A stretch of DNA of 64,000 bases from Phycisphaerales bacterium (GTDB taxonomy: Bacteria; Planctomycetota; Phycisphaerae; Phycisphaerales; SM1A02): positions 1 to 64,000 of the forward strand of contig SIAD01000011.1 in NCBI GenBank assembly GCA_009691915.1, read 5' to 3'. The position numbers and the translations under genes are program-made. The number at the start of each line of letters is the position of its first letter. Position 1 is the first letter of the stretch. Shown one piece after another: positions 24,956 to 34,072 of the stretch. Under the pieces are notes generated by a model that was not told where the DNA came from, ran no database searches, and saw nothing but the letters and a program-made list of their open reading frames with translations.

Positions 24956-26047
24956 GTGTTCGTGATCCGTGAGGCGTGCAGTGCCGATATGCCGCAGCTC
25001 CTGAGGCTGTCCCGGCTCGTCCACTCCTTCAATCTCCCGCAGGACCTCGAGTCGCTGGAGGCAAAAGTCGAACGGAGCCGCCGCGCCTTCGCCGGTCAGG
25101 TCAAGGAACCGCGCGGGCGCGAGTTTGTCTTTGTACTCGAGGACGTGGAGTCGGGCACGGTCGTGGGGACCAGTTCCATCTACTCATGCATTTCCTGGCC
25201 GGGGCATCCCCACCTCTACTTCAAGACGAGGCGACGGGAGCACTACAGCAAGGACCTCGGGACCGGGCAGGTCCATGTGACCATCCAGTTGACCTCCGAC
25301 GAGACCGGACCGAGCGAGATCGGCGGGCTCATCCTCGCGCCGGGATACCGCGGGCACCCCCAGAAGCTCGGATCACTCCTCTCCTATGTGCGGTTCCAGT
25401 TCATCGCGATGCACAGAAAGTGGTTTGAGACGAGGATCCTCGCCGAGTTGATGGGCGCACTCACCCCCGACAGCCGCTCGTCGCTGTGGGACTACCTCGG
25501 CCGGCGGTTCATCAATCTCTCGTACACCGAGGCGGACACATTCTGTCAGCGGTCGAAGGAGTTCATCTTGACGCTCTTTCCGTCGGTTGAGATTTACTGC
25601 TCACTCCTTCCTCCCGAAGCGCGGCAACTTGTGGGCAAGGTCGGCGAGGAGACGATCCCTGCATTGCGAATGCTCGAACGGCTTGGGTTTGCAGCGCAGG
25701 ATCATGTCGATCCATTTGACGGCGGGCCCTACCTCCAAGCAATGCGCGACGAGATTCCCATCGTGCGTCACACGGCGAACCTGCGGCTCGCGGGTCCGCT
25801 GCGGCAAGGTGGCTCTGGTGCCCGAGGGATTGTCAGCGCACACAGCGCCCTCGGATTCCGAGCAGTGCGCAGCGAGTACTCGGTAACGGCGGGCACTCTG
25901 CGGCTCCCGGAGCGCACGATCGAGATACTGGGCGCGGCCACGGGCTGTTCCATCGGCCTCAGTCGTTTCAATGCCAAGGGGGAGGCGGTTGCGGTCACCG
26001 CGGCGCGTGCGCGCGGCAGCGCGCCGAGGTCGCGGAGCGCACGGTGA
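24956..26047 (+). CDS. astA: arginine N-succinyltransferase
   Basis: This 363-residue protein starts at GTG, one base after the previous stop, and begins FVIREACSADMPQLLRL. It matches AstA along its length: SRLVHSFNLPQDLESL, FVFVLEDVESGTVVGTSSIY, SEIGGLILAPGYRGHPQKLGSLLSYVRF, RILAELMGALTPDSRSSLWDYLGRRF, LSYTEADTFCQRSKEFILTLFP and DHVDPFDGGPYLQAM are the recognisable blocks. The enzyme transfers succinyl-CoA to arginine, the first step of the AST route. About 70 residues after DGGPYL extend beyond the usual end, so the C-terminus is unusual. It is coupled to the following dehydrogenase by a GTGA overlap. Confidence 0.9.
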   Translation: MFVIREACSADMPQLLRLSRLVHSFNLPQDLESLEAKVERSRRAFAGQVKEPRGREFVFVLEDVESGTVVGTSSIYSCISWPGHPHLYFKTRRREHYSKDLGTGQVHVTIQLTSDETGPSEIGGLILAPGYRGHPQKLGSLLSYVRFQFIAMHRKWFETRILAELMGALTPDSRSSLWDYLGRRFINLSYTEADTFCQRSKEFILTLFPSVEIYCSLLPPEARQLVGKVGEETIPALRMLERLGFAAQDHVDPFDGGPYLQAMRDEIPIVRHTANLRLAGPLRQGGSGARGIVSAHSALGFRAVRSEYSVTAGTLRLPERTIEILGAATGCSIGLSRFNAKGEAVAVTAARARGSAPRSRSAR

Positions 26048-27564
26048 ACGCAGCGTCGGAGCGGGGACTTCTGGCGATGCCACCCGGCAACCTGATCGCG
26101 GGACGGCACATGCTTCTCACCGCGCCGGGCAGTCCGGTGGAGGGAGAAGATGTCGTCAGCAGCGACCCCGCGCGGCCACGCACCACCGTGTGGAGCGCGC
26201 GCGCGACTGTCGCCCATGTCGATGTCGCGGTGTCGGTGGCCCGCAAGTCGCTCGCCCGGTGGCGCGCGTCCGGTACCGCAGGACGCACCTTTGCCCTTGA
26301 GTCGTGGCGCTCGGCGGCGATCACCCACGCCGAGCGACTCGCCGCACTCATCACGCTCGAGACTGGCAAGACGCTGTCGGAGAGTCGGCTGGAAGCGAAG
26401 GCGGTTGCCGAGAAGGTCTCCATCACACTCGATGCGCAAGTGAGCGCGCGCGTGGCGGGATTCGACTTCGAGGTCTCCCCAACGCGGCGAGGGGTCTGCG
26501 AGTTCGCACCGCATGGCGTGGTCGCCGTGATCGGCCCATTCAACTTCCCCGCGCATCTGCCCAACGGACACATCGTCCCCGCGCTCCTGGCTGGAAACAC
26601 CGTCGTCTTCAAGCCCAGCGAACGCGCGCCGGCGGTGGGGCAATTCCTGGGAGAATTGGCACAAATCGCGGGGATTCCTGCGGGAGTGTTCAATGTCGTT
26701 CAGGGGGCGGGGCGGGTCGCCTCGGCGCTCGCCGCGCATCACGACATCGACGGAGTGCTGTTCACGGGATCGTGGAGTGTCGGGCGGAAGATCCTCGAGG
26801 CGAATCTCGACTCGCCCGGGCGCATGGTCGCCTTGGAGATGGGAGGAAGCAACGCATCTATCGTTCTCGACGACTGCCACATGACGCAGGCGGTGGTCGA
26901 GTGCGTGCGCAGCGCGTTCGCTACGGCGGGGCAGCGCTGCACCTGCACGCGGAGGATCATCATCCTTCCGGAGATCGCCAGCGAGTTCATCGCGCTCTTC
27001 TGCAAGCTGGCGGCCGGTCTCTCCATCGGACCCGGCGACTCGGCTGATCCGGTCTTCATGGGGCCGCTCATCTCGAAGAGCGCGCGCGATGCGGCCTTGG
27101 CGTTTCAGGCCCGGCGATGTCAGGCGGGTGCAGAGGTGCTCCTTGAGTCCAAGCCACTCGACCGCGAGGGGTGGTTCCTCACTCCAGGCGTCATTCAAGT
27201 CGAGCGGTTCGATGCTCTCACCGACGAGGAGGTGTTCGGGCCAATCGTGCAGGTGTCGGTGGCGCGGGATCTCGATGACGCGATCGACCAGGCAAATGCC
27301 ACGGAGTACGGGTTGGCGGCGGCGGTCTACACGGCGAGCCGTACGAAGTGGGATGCGACGAGGCTGCGGCTCAGGGCGGGATGCGTCAACTGGAATGTCT
27401 CGACGGCCGGAGCGAGCAGTCGCCTGCCGTTCGGGGGACTTGGGAAATCGGGCAATCTCCGCCCGGCCGGTGCCTTCAGCGTCGACTATTGCGCCGCGCC
27501 GGTGGCCCGCCTGGAAGAGTCATCCGATTTGGTCGTGTTCCCCGACGGAATGCGACCGCTCTAG
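26044..27564 (+). CDS. astD: N-succinylglutamate 5-semialdehyde dehydrogenase
   Basis: The 506-residue aldehyde dehydrogenase starts at GTG and overlaps astA. It has the ALDH landmarks in order: VVAVIGPFNFPAHLPNG, NTVVFKPSERAPAVGQ, the Rossmann VLFTGSWSVGRKI, the general-base Glu in MVALEMGGSN, the catalytic Cys in ATAGQRCTCTRR and EEVFGPIVQV. The GPFNFPAHLPNGHIVPALLAGN version is characteristic of AstD, which oxidises succinylglutamate semialdehyde with NAD. About 30 N-terminal residues precede the usual start. Its stop is 47 bases before the ureohydrolase gene, in the same direction. Confidence 0.92.
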   Translation: MNAASERGLLAMPPGNLIAGRHMLLTAPGSPVEGEDVVSSDPARPRTTVWSARATVAHVDVAVSVARKSLARWRASGTAGRTFALESWRSAAITHAERLAALITLETGKTLSESRLEAKAVAEKVSITLDAQVSARVAGFDFEVSPTRRGVCEFAPHGVVAVIGPFNFPAHLPNGHIVPALLAGNTVVFKPSERAPAVGQFLGELAQIAGIPAGVFNVVQGAGRVASALAAHHDIDGVLFTGSWSVGRKILEANLDSPGRMVALEMGGSNASIVLDDCHMTQAVVECVRSAFATAGQRCTCTRRIIILPEIASEFIALFCKLAAGLSIGPGDSADPVFMGPLISKSARDAALAFQARRCQAGAEVLLESKPLDREGWFLTPGVIQVERFDALTDEEVFGPIVQVSVARDLDDAIDQANATEYGLAAAVYTASRTKWDATRLRLRAGCVNWNVSTAGASSRLPFGGLGKSGNLRPAGAFSVDYCAAPVARLEESSDLVVFPDGMRPL

Positions 27565-27611
27565 GGCGAGAGAGCTCCACGCACAGCGCGAAGGGCGTTT
27601 ATCCTCCTCGC

Positions 27612-28574
27612 ATGCCGACCGACCTGCCCAGCGGCCGAACGCAGCCGAGGTTTGCGGGGATCTCGTCGTTCATGCGCCTGCCACGGCTCGCGGACGCTGT
27701 GGGGTCACTCGACTGGATCGTCTACGGCGCGCCATTTGACGGCGGCACCACCTACCACCCCGGCGCACGATTCGGTCCGCGCGCGATCCGCGACGCGAGT
27801 CAGTACATCAAACCAGCAAGCATGGAGCACGGCGTGAACATTGCCGAGAGCTTCTCGCTCGCCGATGGCGGGGACGCGCCGGTCGCGCCGTACTCGTGCG
27901 CAGACACTCTCGACTGCGTGACCGCATTCGCGCAGGGTCTCGGGCAGGCCGACGCGACCCATCTTCTGGCACTCGGTGGCGATCACTCCATCGCGCTCGC
28001 CAACATCCGCGTCGCGTGGGAGCGCACGGGGCGACCGGCCTCCGGGCTCGCCTGTGTCGTGTTCGATGCCCATGTCGACACCGTCGACAGTGTCTGGGAC
28101 GAGCGATATGGCCACGCCTCCTATCTGCGTCGTGCGATCGAGGACGGGTGCATCGACGCCGCGCGAACACTCGTCGTGGGAGTTCGTGGGTCGCTCAACA
28201 CCCTTGAGGATCTTGCCTACCCCCGCTCCAAGGGGATCGCGCTCGTGCCGATGCAGGCATTCACCAATGACTTCGCCAGCGCTGAGCGGCAGGTGCTTGA
28301 GTTCCGAGGACGCATCGGTGACGCCCCGCTCTATCTGTCGTTCGATGTCGACGCGGTCGACCCGGCTTTCGCCCCGGGGACCGGCACGCCTGTCTGCGGT
28401 GGCTTCAGCAGTGCCGACGCGCTCGGCCTGCTGCGTCGATTCGCCGGAGCGCAGCTTGTGGGAGCCGATGTTGTTGAAGTCTGTCCGGCGCGCGATGTCG
28501 GCGCGGCGACTGCCACGCTGGCAGCGCAGTTGGCGTTCGAGATGCTCTGCCTCGACGCCGTCGGACGCGCCTGA
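27612..28574 (+). CDS. agmatinase/arginase-family ureohydrolase of the AST cluster
   Basis: This 320-residue protein has the three manganese-site blocks of the ureohydrolase family: LALGGDHSIAL, VVFDAHVDT and YLSFDVDAVDPAFAPGTGTP, plus the N-terminal GAPFDGGTTYHPGARFGPRAIR typical of agmatinases and guanidinobutyrases. Such enzymes release urea from a guanidino group. Position after astC-astA-astD suggests it may act on arginine or N-succinylarginine, replacing AstB (which is absent and unrelated in sequence). Agmatine, guanidinobutyrate or another guanidino compound remain possible. The ATG at 27612 is chosen because it follows the intergenic gap and gives the normal family length. Confidence 0.88.
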   Translation: MPTDLPSGRTQPRFAGISSFMRLPRLADAVGSLDWIVYGAPFDGGTTYHPGARFGPRAIRDASQYIKPASMEHGVNIAESFSLADGGDAPVAPYSCADTLDCVTAFAQGLGQADATHLLALGGDHSIALANIRVAWERTGRPASGLACVVFDAHVDTVDSVWDERYGHASYLRRAIEDGCIDAARTLVVGVRGSLNTLEDLAYPRSKGIALVPMQAFTNDFASAERQVLEFRGRIGDAPLYLSFDVDAVDPAFAPGTGTPVCGGFSSADALGLLRRFAGAQLVGADVVEVCPARDVGAATATLAAQLAFEMLCLDAVGRA

Positions 28575-28594
28575 GCGGTCCTCTGGTGGTGGGA

Positions 28595-29224
28595 TTACAG
28601 CCCCGAGGCGGGCGCCCGTCCGATGTCGATCAGCCTCAGGAATTCCGATCGGGTGCGGTTGTCTTCGAGGAATACGCCGGTCAACTTGCTCGTCGTCGTC
28701 CAGGCATGAGGCTGGTGGACGCCGCGGTAGCACATGCAGAAGTGGCGCGCCTGAATGACGACCGCGACCCCCATCGGCTTCAGGTGCGACTGGATCGCGT
28801 TGGCAATCTGCGCGGTCAGTTTCTCCTGAACCTGAAGCCTCTTGGAATAGATCTCGACGACCTTGGCAAGCTTTGATAGTCCGACGACCTTCCCATCGGG
28901 GATGTACGCGACATGCGCTTTGCCGACGAAGGGGACCATGTGGTGTTCGCAGTGGCTGTGGAGGTCGAGACCGGTCAGCAGGACCATCTGGTCATAGCCG
29001 TCGATTTCCGTGAAGGTTCGCGAGAGGTAGTCGGAGGGGTCCTCGGCGTAGCCGGAAAAGTGTTCTGCCCACGACTTCACGACGCGCTTGGGAGTGTCGA
29101 TGAGTCCTTCGCGTTGCGGATCCTCCCCGATGTACCGCAGAATGGCGCGAACATGCTCCAGTGCTTCCTCGTGTTCAGCATCCCGCTGATGGGGGCGTAT
29201 GGAAGTGGAGTCGTGCGGGGTCAT
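28595..29224 (-). CDS. folE: GTP cyclohydrolase I
   Basis: This 209-residue enzyme forms dihydroneopterin triphosphate from GTP for folate or queuosine-related pathways. Family blocks are present: [32 protein letters not shown] with the zinc Cys and His, [34 protein letters not shown] and [14 protein letters not shown] with the second zinc Cys. The catalytic His follows the CEHH motif. Length and composition are ordinary. It is convergent with the ureohydrolase gene (20-base gap) and divergent from the AsmA-like gene. folD, another folate gene, lies about 8 kb away. Confidence 0.97.
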   Translation of the reverse strand: MTPHDSTSIRPHQRDAEHEEALEHVRAILRYIGEDPQREGLIDTPKRVVKSWAEHFSGYAEDPSDYLSRTFTEIDGYDQMVLLTGLDLHSHCEHHMVPFVGKAHVAYIPDGKVVGLSKLAKVVEIYSKRLQVQEKLTAQIANAIQSHLKPMGVAVVIQARHFCMCYRGVHQPHAWTTTSKLTGVFLEDNRTRSEFLRLIDIGRAPASGL

Positions 29225-29309
29225 GGATCGCCAATGATAGGCTTCGCACCCCGTGGTAGAAGCGGCAGACTCACATTACAAGGCCGTTCACCGCACCTCG
29301 GGGCGAACG

Positions 29310-30110
29310 ATGATCCGCCGCCTGGTGATCGGCGCCGTGGCAATGCTGATCGCCCTCGCCGTCACGGCGGTGCTTTTTCTTGATGCCGCGGCGGCGAGGA
29401 TTGTCGCGTCTGCCGCGACGAGAGTGCTTGGAGCCGAAACCACGGTGGCATCGAGTCATCTCGGGCTATTCGAAGGGCGATCAACGCTCCACGGGCTCGA
29501 CATCCGGCAGCCCTCGGGATTTCCCGAGGGATCCATGATCAGTGTCCGCGAGGCGTCGGTCACCGCGGGGCTCTCGGGTCTCTTGGGCGACTCGATCGAG
29601 ATTGAAGAGATCACAATCTCCGGAGTCGTTGTGCACATCGACGAGGCATCGGGCAAGGTCAATCTTGAAGTCGTGGCGAACCATGTCTCGAAGGGCGACA
29701 CCAAGCCCCAGCCGACACCGGCGGGCCCGTCACGCTCCGTCGTCGTTCACCGGCTGACCATCCATGACATCACGGTGATCGTCTCGGGCCGGGCCGCCGA
29801 GATCGCCGGGAAGACTGTGACGGTCACGATTCCGGACATCATCGTCACCGAGCTGGGGACCAGATCGACAGTCAGTGACATCGCCGAGAGGATTTCGAGG
29901 CAACTCCTGGACCGTCTGACCGTTGCCATCGTCGAAGCTCGGATCGAGGGGCTTGCGTCGGGTGTGGGGTCGACCTTACAGGTCACCGCGACCACTCTTC
30001 AAAATGCTGGTGCAGGGATTCTGACGGGCGCCGGCGATGGCCTCAACGGCGCGCTGGAGAAGGCAGGCCAAGGGATCGGCGACGCGATGAAGGGGATCCT
30101 GGGGAAGTAG
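29310..30110 (+). CDS. AsmA-like membrane-anchored protein
   Basis: This 266-residue protein has one N-terminal hydrophobic helix (about 5-26, VIGAVAMLIALAVTAVLFL), then AsmA/DUF748-like repeats: GAETTVASSHLGLFEGRSTLHGLDIR, MISVREASVTAGLSGLLGDSIEIEEITISGVVVHI and VNLEVVANHV. This strand pattern is that of the beta-taco proteins that move phospholipids between membranes. The C-terminal part is variable and ends in a Gly-rich helix. The start at 29310 is chosen for the helix; GTG at 29253 is also possible. The 3' end overlaps the convergent S9 peptidase gene by 68 bases. Confidence 0.75.
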   Translation: MIRRLVIGAVAMLIALAVTAVLFLDAAAARIVASAATRVLGAETTVASSHLGLFEGRSTLHGLDIRQPSGFPEGSMISVREASVTAGLSGLLGDSIEIEEITISGVVVHIDEASGKVNLEVVANHVSKGDTKPQPTPAGPSRSVVVHRLTIHDITVIVSGRAAEIAGKTVTVTIPDIIVTELGTRSTVSDIAERISRQLLDRLTVAIVEARIEGLASGVGSTLQVTATTLQNAGAGILTGAGDGLNGALEKAGQGIGDAMKGILGK

Positions 30111-32139
30111 TGGAGTCACGCCACCACCGCGTGATCTCGTTGAGGCGATGGATCCGCAGATCTGGGGGTCCGCTGCGGCTCATCCCATGGCTCGTTTCGC
30201 GGGGGTAGCGTACGAATCGCACAGGAACTCCCTGTACCACGAGCGCCGCATGGATCTGCTCGGACTGCTCAATATTGCAGCGCAGATCTCCCTCGGAGTG
30301 AATCAGGAGCATCGGTGTGCGCGCCTTGGAGAAGTGGGCGATAGGACTCGCGCGCCAGAGCGCAGAAGGGTCTCCGAAGGCGCTGCCCTTCCAGTATTCG
30401 CCAGGCACTTCCGGGTAGTCGGAGCTGCCGGCCTGGCTCACAAGATTGGATACACATCGGTCGGCGATCGCGGCGCAGTAGCTGCGGCTGTGCGAGACCG
30501 CCCAGGTGGCCATGTATCCACCGTACGAACCGCCCATGATGCCGATCCTCTTCGGGTCGACTCTCGTGTCGCGTTTCATCGCACGGGTGATGGCCTGAAT
30601 GTCGAGCCAGTCCTTCGTGCCCCACGCACCGCGGATCGCCGCGCAGTGGCGCATGCCGTACCCCTTCGATCCCCGTGGGTTTCCGTAATAGACCGTGTAT
30701 CCCTGAGCCGCGAGCAGCTGGAACTCGAGAAAGAATGCGCATCCGTACTGGGCGTGCGGGCCGCCATGGACCGTGAGGATCCCGGGACCGCGCCGCCGTG
30801 AGACAGTGCGCGGCCTCAGGATCCAGTAGTGGATCGGCGAGCCGTCGCTGGCGGTGATCCATCGCTCCTCGGGATGAACAAGCTGCAGCGAGTCGGCCAG
30901 TGCGCCATTGAGCGTTGTCAACTGGCGCACCGGGAACTCGCGCCCGACGATGTCAGCGATGCAGACCTCGGCCGGTTCGGTCGGCGCTGTACGCACGAGC
31001 GCGATGCGCGACCCATCACCCGAGAGCGATGCGGGAATGTGCTCGGCCCCCTCGGGTGTGTGTATGGCGACCATCGAATCGCGCAGCCCGACGCTCGCAA
31101 GATGCCCCGAGCCGTGCCATCCGGCTCTGAGAACGATTGACTCGCCGTCGGGCAGGAAGCGGAACCACGCCGAGAATCCTGTCTCTGCACTGTCGGTGAG
31201 TGTGGCCGCCAGCATGCAGAGGTCGGTGCTCGCAAGGAGGTCGCGGGTCTTCCGGGTGGACAGGTTGTGCACGAACAGGCCGAGATTCGCGGTCGAATAG
31301 GCAGAATCGCGCCCACAGCGCCCGGCGTAGGCGATCGATGCGCCGTCGGGACTCCACGCCACGAAACCCTTGGGCCCCTCCGGGAGTCCGCCCAGCGTTC
31401 GCCCACGGCCATTGCGTGCATCCACGATGACAACCTCGCACTTCCACAGCGCAATGAGCGCGGTCTTGGATCGGTTGACGGTGGCAGCGATTGAGCGGCC
31501 GTCGGGAGACCAGTCAAAGGAGAAAGTCCCCATGGAGTCTCCGAGGTCGATCGTGCGGACGCGCCGCGAGGCAATGTCGACGATGTGGAGTCCGTAGCGC
31601 GCCGCGCCAAACACACCGTCACCGTCGAGGCGATACCAGGGATCGGCAACTTCGACAGGAGGAGTGCTGGCCTTGGACCGTTCACGCCTCTTGGCGGCGG
31701 CCACGGTTCGCTCCGGGTCGGTGGCGCGGTAAGCAAAGGCGACTTCGCGCCCCGTGGGCGACCATCGCACATCGCCGATCGATCCCGGTGCAAGCCGTGT
31801 GATCGTCGCGGGTCGTCCAACGCGCACACCCGTGACTGCCGCGAGCACCAATTGTGGTGAGCCCTTCTCGGACTCCGTCACGAACAGAAGGCGGCGTGCG
31901 TCGGGGGACCATCGTGGGGAGCGGTCTCGTGGTCCCTTGGTCAGGTGCCGCGCCCTAGGCGCGCCGTCGCACGAGGCGATGTGAATCGAGGTCGCGTAGG
32001 TCGAGCTGGAGTCCACTCGTTTCACGACGAACACGACGCGCGTGCCGTCTCGGTCGATCTGCGGGTCCGTAGGAATCTCAAGGTGGAGGAGGTCTGAGGC
32101 TTCGATGGGCCGAGTAGTGGCGTGTGTTGGGCGCGGCAT
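30043..32139 (-). CDS. S9 family prolyl-oligopeptidase-like serine peptidase
   Basis: This 698-residue protein has an N-terminal beta-propeller with WD40/TolB-like blades (SPRWSPDARRLLFV, DVRWSPTGREVAFAY, FSFDWSPDGRSIAAT, FVAWSPDGASIAYAG) and a C-terminal alpha/beta hydrolase domain: GILTVHGGPHAQYG for the oxyanion hole, RIGIMGGSYGGYMATW with the nucleophile Ser, LLIHSEGDLRCN with the Asp and the His in ETSHGMS. It is an acylaminoacyl-peptidase/oligopeptidase type enzyme without a signal peptide, so cytoplasmic. The start at 32139 avoids overlap with the divergent hutG-like gene. The last 22 residues are basic and are encoded antisense to the end of the AsmA-like gene. Confidence 0.93.
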   Translation of the reverse strand: MPRPTHATTRPIEASDLLHLEIPTDPQIDRDGTRVVFVVKRVDSSSTYATSIHIASCDGAPRARHLTKGPRDRSPRWSPDARRLLFVTESEKGSPQLVLAAVTGVRVGRPATITRLAPGSIGDVRWSPTGREVAFAYRATDPERTVAAAKRRERSKASTPPVEVADPWYRLDGDGVFGAARYGLHIVDIASRRVRTIDLGDSMGTFSFDWSPDGRSIAATVNRSKTALIALWKCEVVIVDARNGRGRTLGGLPEGPKGFVAWSPDGASIAYAGRCGRDSAYSTANLGLFVHNLSTRKTRDLLASTDLCMLAATLTDSAETGFSAWFRFLPDGESIVLRAGWHGSGHLASVGLRDSMVAIHTPEGAEHIPASLSGDGSRIALVRTAPTEPAEVCIADIVGREFPVRQLTTLNGALADSLQLVHPEERWITASDGSPIHYWILRPRTVSRRRGPGILTVHGGPHAQYGCAFFLEFQLLAAQGYTVYYGNPRGSKGYGMRHCAAIRGAWGTKDWLDIQAITRAMKRDTRVDPKRIGIMGGSYGGYMATWAVSHSRSYCAAIADRCVSNLVSQAGSSDYPEVPGEYWKGSAFGDPSALWRASPIAHFSKARTPMLLIHSEGDLRCNIEQSEQIHAALVVQGVPVRFVRYPRETSHGMSRSGPPDLRIHRLNEITRWWRDSTTSPGSPSSRRRSLGLPSPARR

Positions 32140-32165
32140 TGAGAGCCCATCGTAAGATCGTCCGC

Positions 32166-33119
32166 ATGACATGGAACTGGCGCGGACGAGATGACGGACC
32201 GGACCCGCAGGCGCAGCGGTGGCATCAGGCGATGCGGCCCTGGGATGCGATGCCCAAGTCCCGTGCGCGGCGGCCGTCGATCGTCGTCATCGGCTACCCG
32301 ACCGACGCCGGTGTCCGGGCGAATTTCGGCCGAGCTGGGGCCCATGATGGCCCCGGTGCGCTGCGCGGGGCGTGCGGCAATCTCCCCGCACCCTCCGGGT
32401 TCACGCTGTTTGACGCGGGAGATGTGGCGGGCGGTTCGGAGCAGGTTGAGTCGTGGCAGCAGAGTCTCGCGGCGATCGTGGCGGCGGTGCGAGTTTCGGG
32501 TGGAGTGCCTCTCGTTCTGGGTGGCGGGCACGATCAGGCCTTTGGGCATTGGCTCGGCACGGTGCAGGCGGCCACGGAAGGAACCATTGTCGGATGCATC
32601 AACTTCGACGCGCACATCGACATGCGCGAGTCCAACCATGTTGGCGCCCACTCTGGAACCCCGTACACACAGGTGCATGGATGGGCCACGGCGCACGGGC
32701 GGCCATTTCGCTATCTCGTCCTCGGCGTGCAGCCCGCGCACAACACGCCATCGCTCATTCATCGCGCGCTCGCGGCGGGGGCGCAGATCGTCGACATGGA
32801 CGCGTTCCAAGCCTCTCAGGAGACCGCGCTCCTGCAGTTGATCGACCGCTTCGTCAACGCCTGCGATCTGATCTGTCTGAGCATTGATCTCGACGCCTTC
32901 AGCGCCTCCGCCGCTCCGGGGGTGAGCGCGCCGAGCCCGATGGGGATCGCCCCCGATGCGATCTTCCGCAGTGTCGTGCGGCGAATCGCCTCCAGCGGAA
33001 AGGTGGCCGGCATCGAGATCGCGGAGTGCGCGCCCTGCCTCGATGTCGGAGGACGCACCGCGCGTCTGGGTGCGGCCGTTGTCGACACCATCGTGCGTGC
33101 GCTGCCGGTGAGCGCGTGA
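32166..33119 (+). CDS. hutG: formimidoylglutamase-like ureohydrolase
   Basis: This 317-residue ureohydrolase-family enzyme has VLGGGHDQAFGHW, GCINFDAHIDMRE and ICLSIDLDAFSASAAPGVSAPSP, the metal-site blocks in the version used by formimidoylglutamases (GGGHDxxxG rather than GGDHS). HutG hydrolyses N-formimidoyl-glutamate to glutamate and formamide, the last step of histidine degradation. hutU and hutH lie about 21 kb further right, which supports this role; a hutI gene is not in the window. The start ATG at 32166 is 26 bases from the divergent peptidase gene, so the two share a very short control region. A ROK kinase follows 10 bases downstream. Confidence 0.85.
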   Translation: MTWNWRGRDDGPDPQAQRWHQAMRPWDAMPKSRARRPSIVVIGYPTDAGVRANFGRAGAHDGPGALRGACGNLPAPSGFTLFDAGDVAGGSEQVESWQQSLAAIVAAVRVSGGVPLVLGGGHDQAFGHWLGTVQAATEGTIVGCINFDAHIDMRESNHVGAHSGTPYTQVHGWATAHGRPFRYLVLGVQPAHNTPSLIHRALAAGAQIVDMDAFQASQETALLQLIDRFVNACDLICLSIDLDAFSASAAPGVSAPSPMGIAPDAIFRSVVRRIASSGKVAGIEIAECAPCLDVGGRTARLGAAVVDTIVRALPVSA

Positions 33120-33129
33120 CGAGGCTGTC

Positions 33130-34047
33130 ATGATCCGGGTCGGCATCGACCTCGGGGGAACAAAGATTGCGGCGTGCGCGCTGGCGGAGGGCGGCGAAGA
33201 ACTCGCGCGCTCGCGGGTCGCGACGCCAGTGGGGAGTTATGAGGGAACCATCGCGGCGATTGCCACGCTAGTCAAGTCGGTGGAGGCAGAGGCGGGGGGG
33301 GATCCCGGCGCGGCGAAGGTTGGAATCGGCTTTCCCGGCAGCGTCTCGCCCACGACCGGGCTTCATCGCAACGCCAACTCGACTTGTCTCAACGGACGCG
33401 ACCTCGTTGGCGACCTCAGTGCAATGCTGGGTCGCGCGGTGCGCGGAGCCAACGATGCAAACTGCCTCGCCCTCTCCGAAGCACTTGATGGCGCGGCCAA
33501 GGACGCGCGTGTCGTCTTCGCAGTGATTCTGGGCACAGGGGTCGGCGGAGGCGTCGTCGTCGATCGAAGGATCGTCGAGGGGCGCAACGCCATCGGTGGC
33601 GAGTGGGGGCATTGCCCGCTCCCTCTGTCGCAGAGTGAGGATCGCGCACGGCGCCCGTGCTACTGCGGCAAGTTCGGCTGCACCGAGCAGTTCATCTCCG
33701 GACCGGCCCTCGAAGCCGACTACCAAGGCCGCGCGGGAGTCAGCCTTCCGCTTTGCGAGATCGATGCGATGGCGCGAGGTGGCGGCGACCCGCACGCACT
33801 CGCGACCATCGACGCGCTCTGCCACAGGCTTGCCGACGCGCTGGCGTCGGTCGTGAACATCCTTGATCCCGACGCAATCGTGCTCGGTGGAGGAGTGAGC
33901 CTCATCGCGGCCATCTATGAGCGCGTCCCGGAACTGGTGAGGGCGCGAGTCTTCGCAGACCGATTCGAAACGCCGATCATCGCTGCGAAGTTCGGCGACG
34001 CAAGCGGCGTTCGTGGGGCGGCACGACTCTGGGACGCGCGCGCCTGA
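33130..34047 (+). CDS. ROK-family sugar kinase
   Basis: This 305-residue kinase has the ROK layout: an N-terminal ATP-binding block IRVGIDLGGTKIAACAL, GIGFPGSVSP, NDANCLALSEA with the catalytic Asp, VILGTGVGGGVVVDRRI, EWGHCPLP and the zinc-binding CYCGKFGCTEQFISG. The CxCGxxGCxE motif is intact, so it is likely an active kinase rather than a ROK regulator (no HTH is present). Substrates in this group include glucose, fructose, N-acetylglucosamine and N-acetylmannosamine, and cannot be told here. It lies 10 bases after hutG, so it is probably cotranscribed, but no sugar genes are nearby apart from murQ 27 kb away. Confidence 0.9.
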   Translation: MIRVGIDLGGTKIAACALAEGGEELARSRVATPVGSYEGTIAAIATLVKSVEAEAGGDPGAAKVGIGFPGSVSPTTGLHRNANSTCLNGRDLVGDLSAMLGRAVRGANDANCLALSEALDGAAKDARVVFAVILGTGVGGGVVVDRRIVEGRNAIGGEWGHCPLPLSQSEDRARRPCYCGKFGCTEQFISGPALEADYQGRAGVSLPLCEIDAMARGGGDPHALATIDALCHRLADALASVVNILDPDAIVLGGGVSLIAAIYERVPELVRARVFADRFETPIIAAKFGDASGVRGAARLWDARA

Positions 34048-34072
34048 GCGCGGCGCGGCCCAGGCCAACCCG

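Noticed and set aside
25768-27198. Leftward open frame of 476 codons over astA and astD
   Set aside because: Antisense to two recognised enzymes; its composition is Arg-rich without motifs, so it is a GC-driven shadow.
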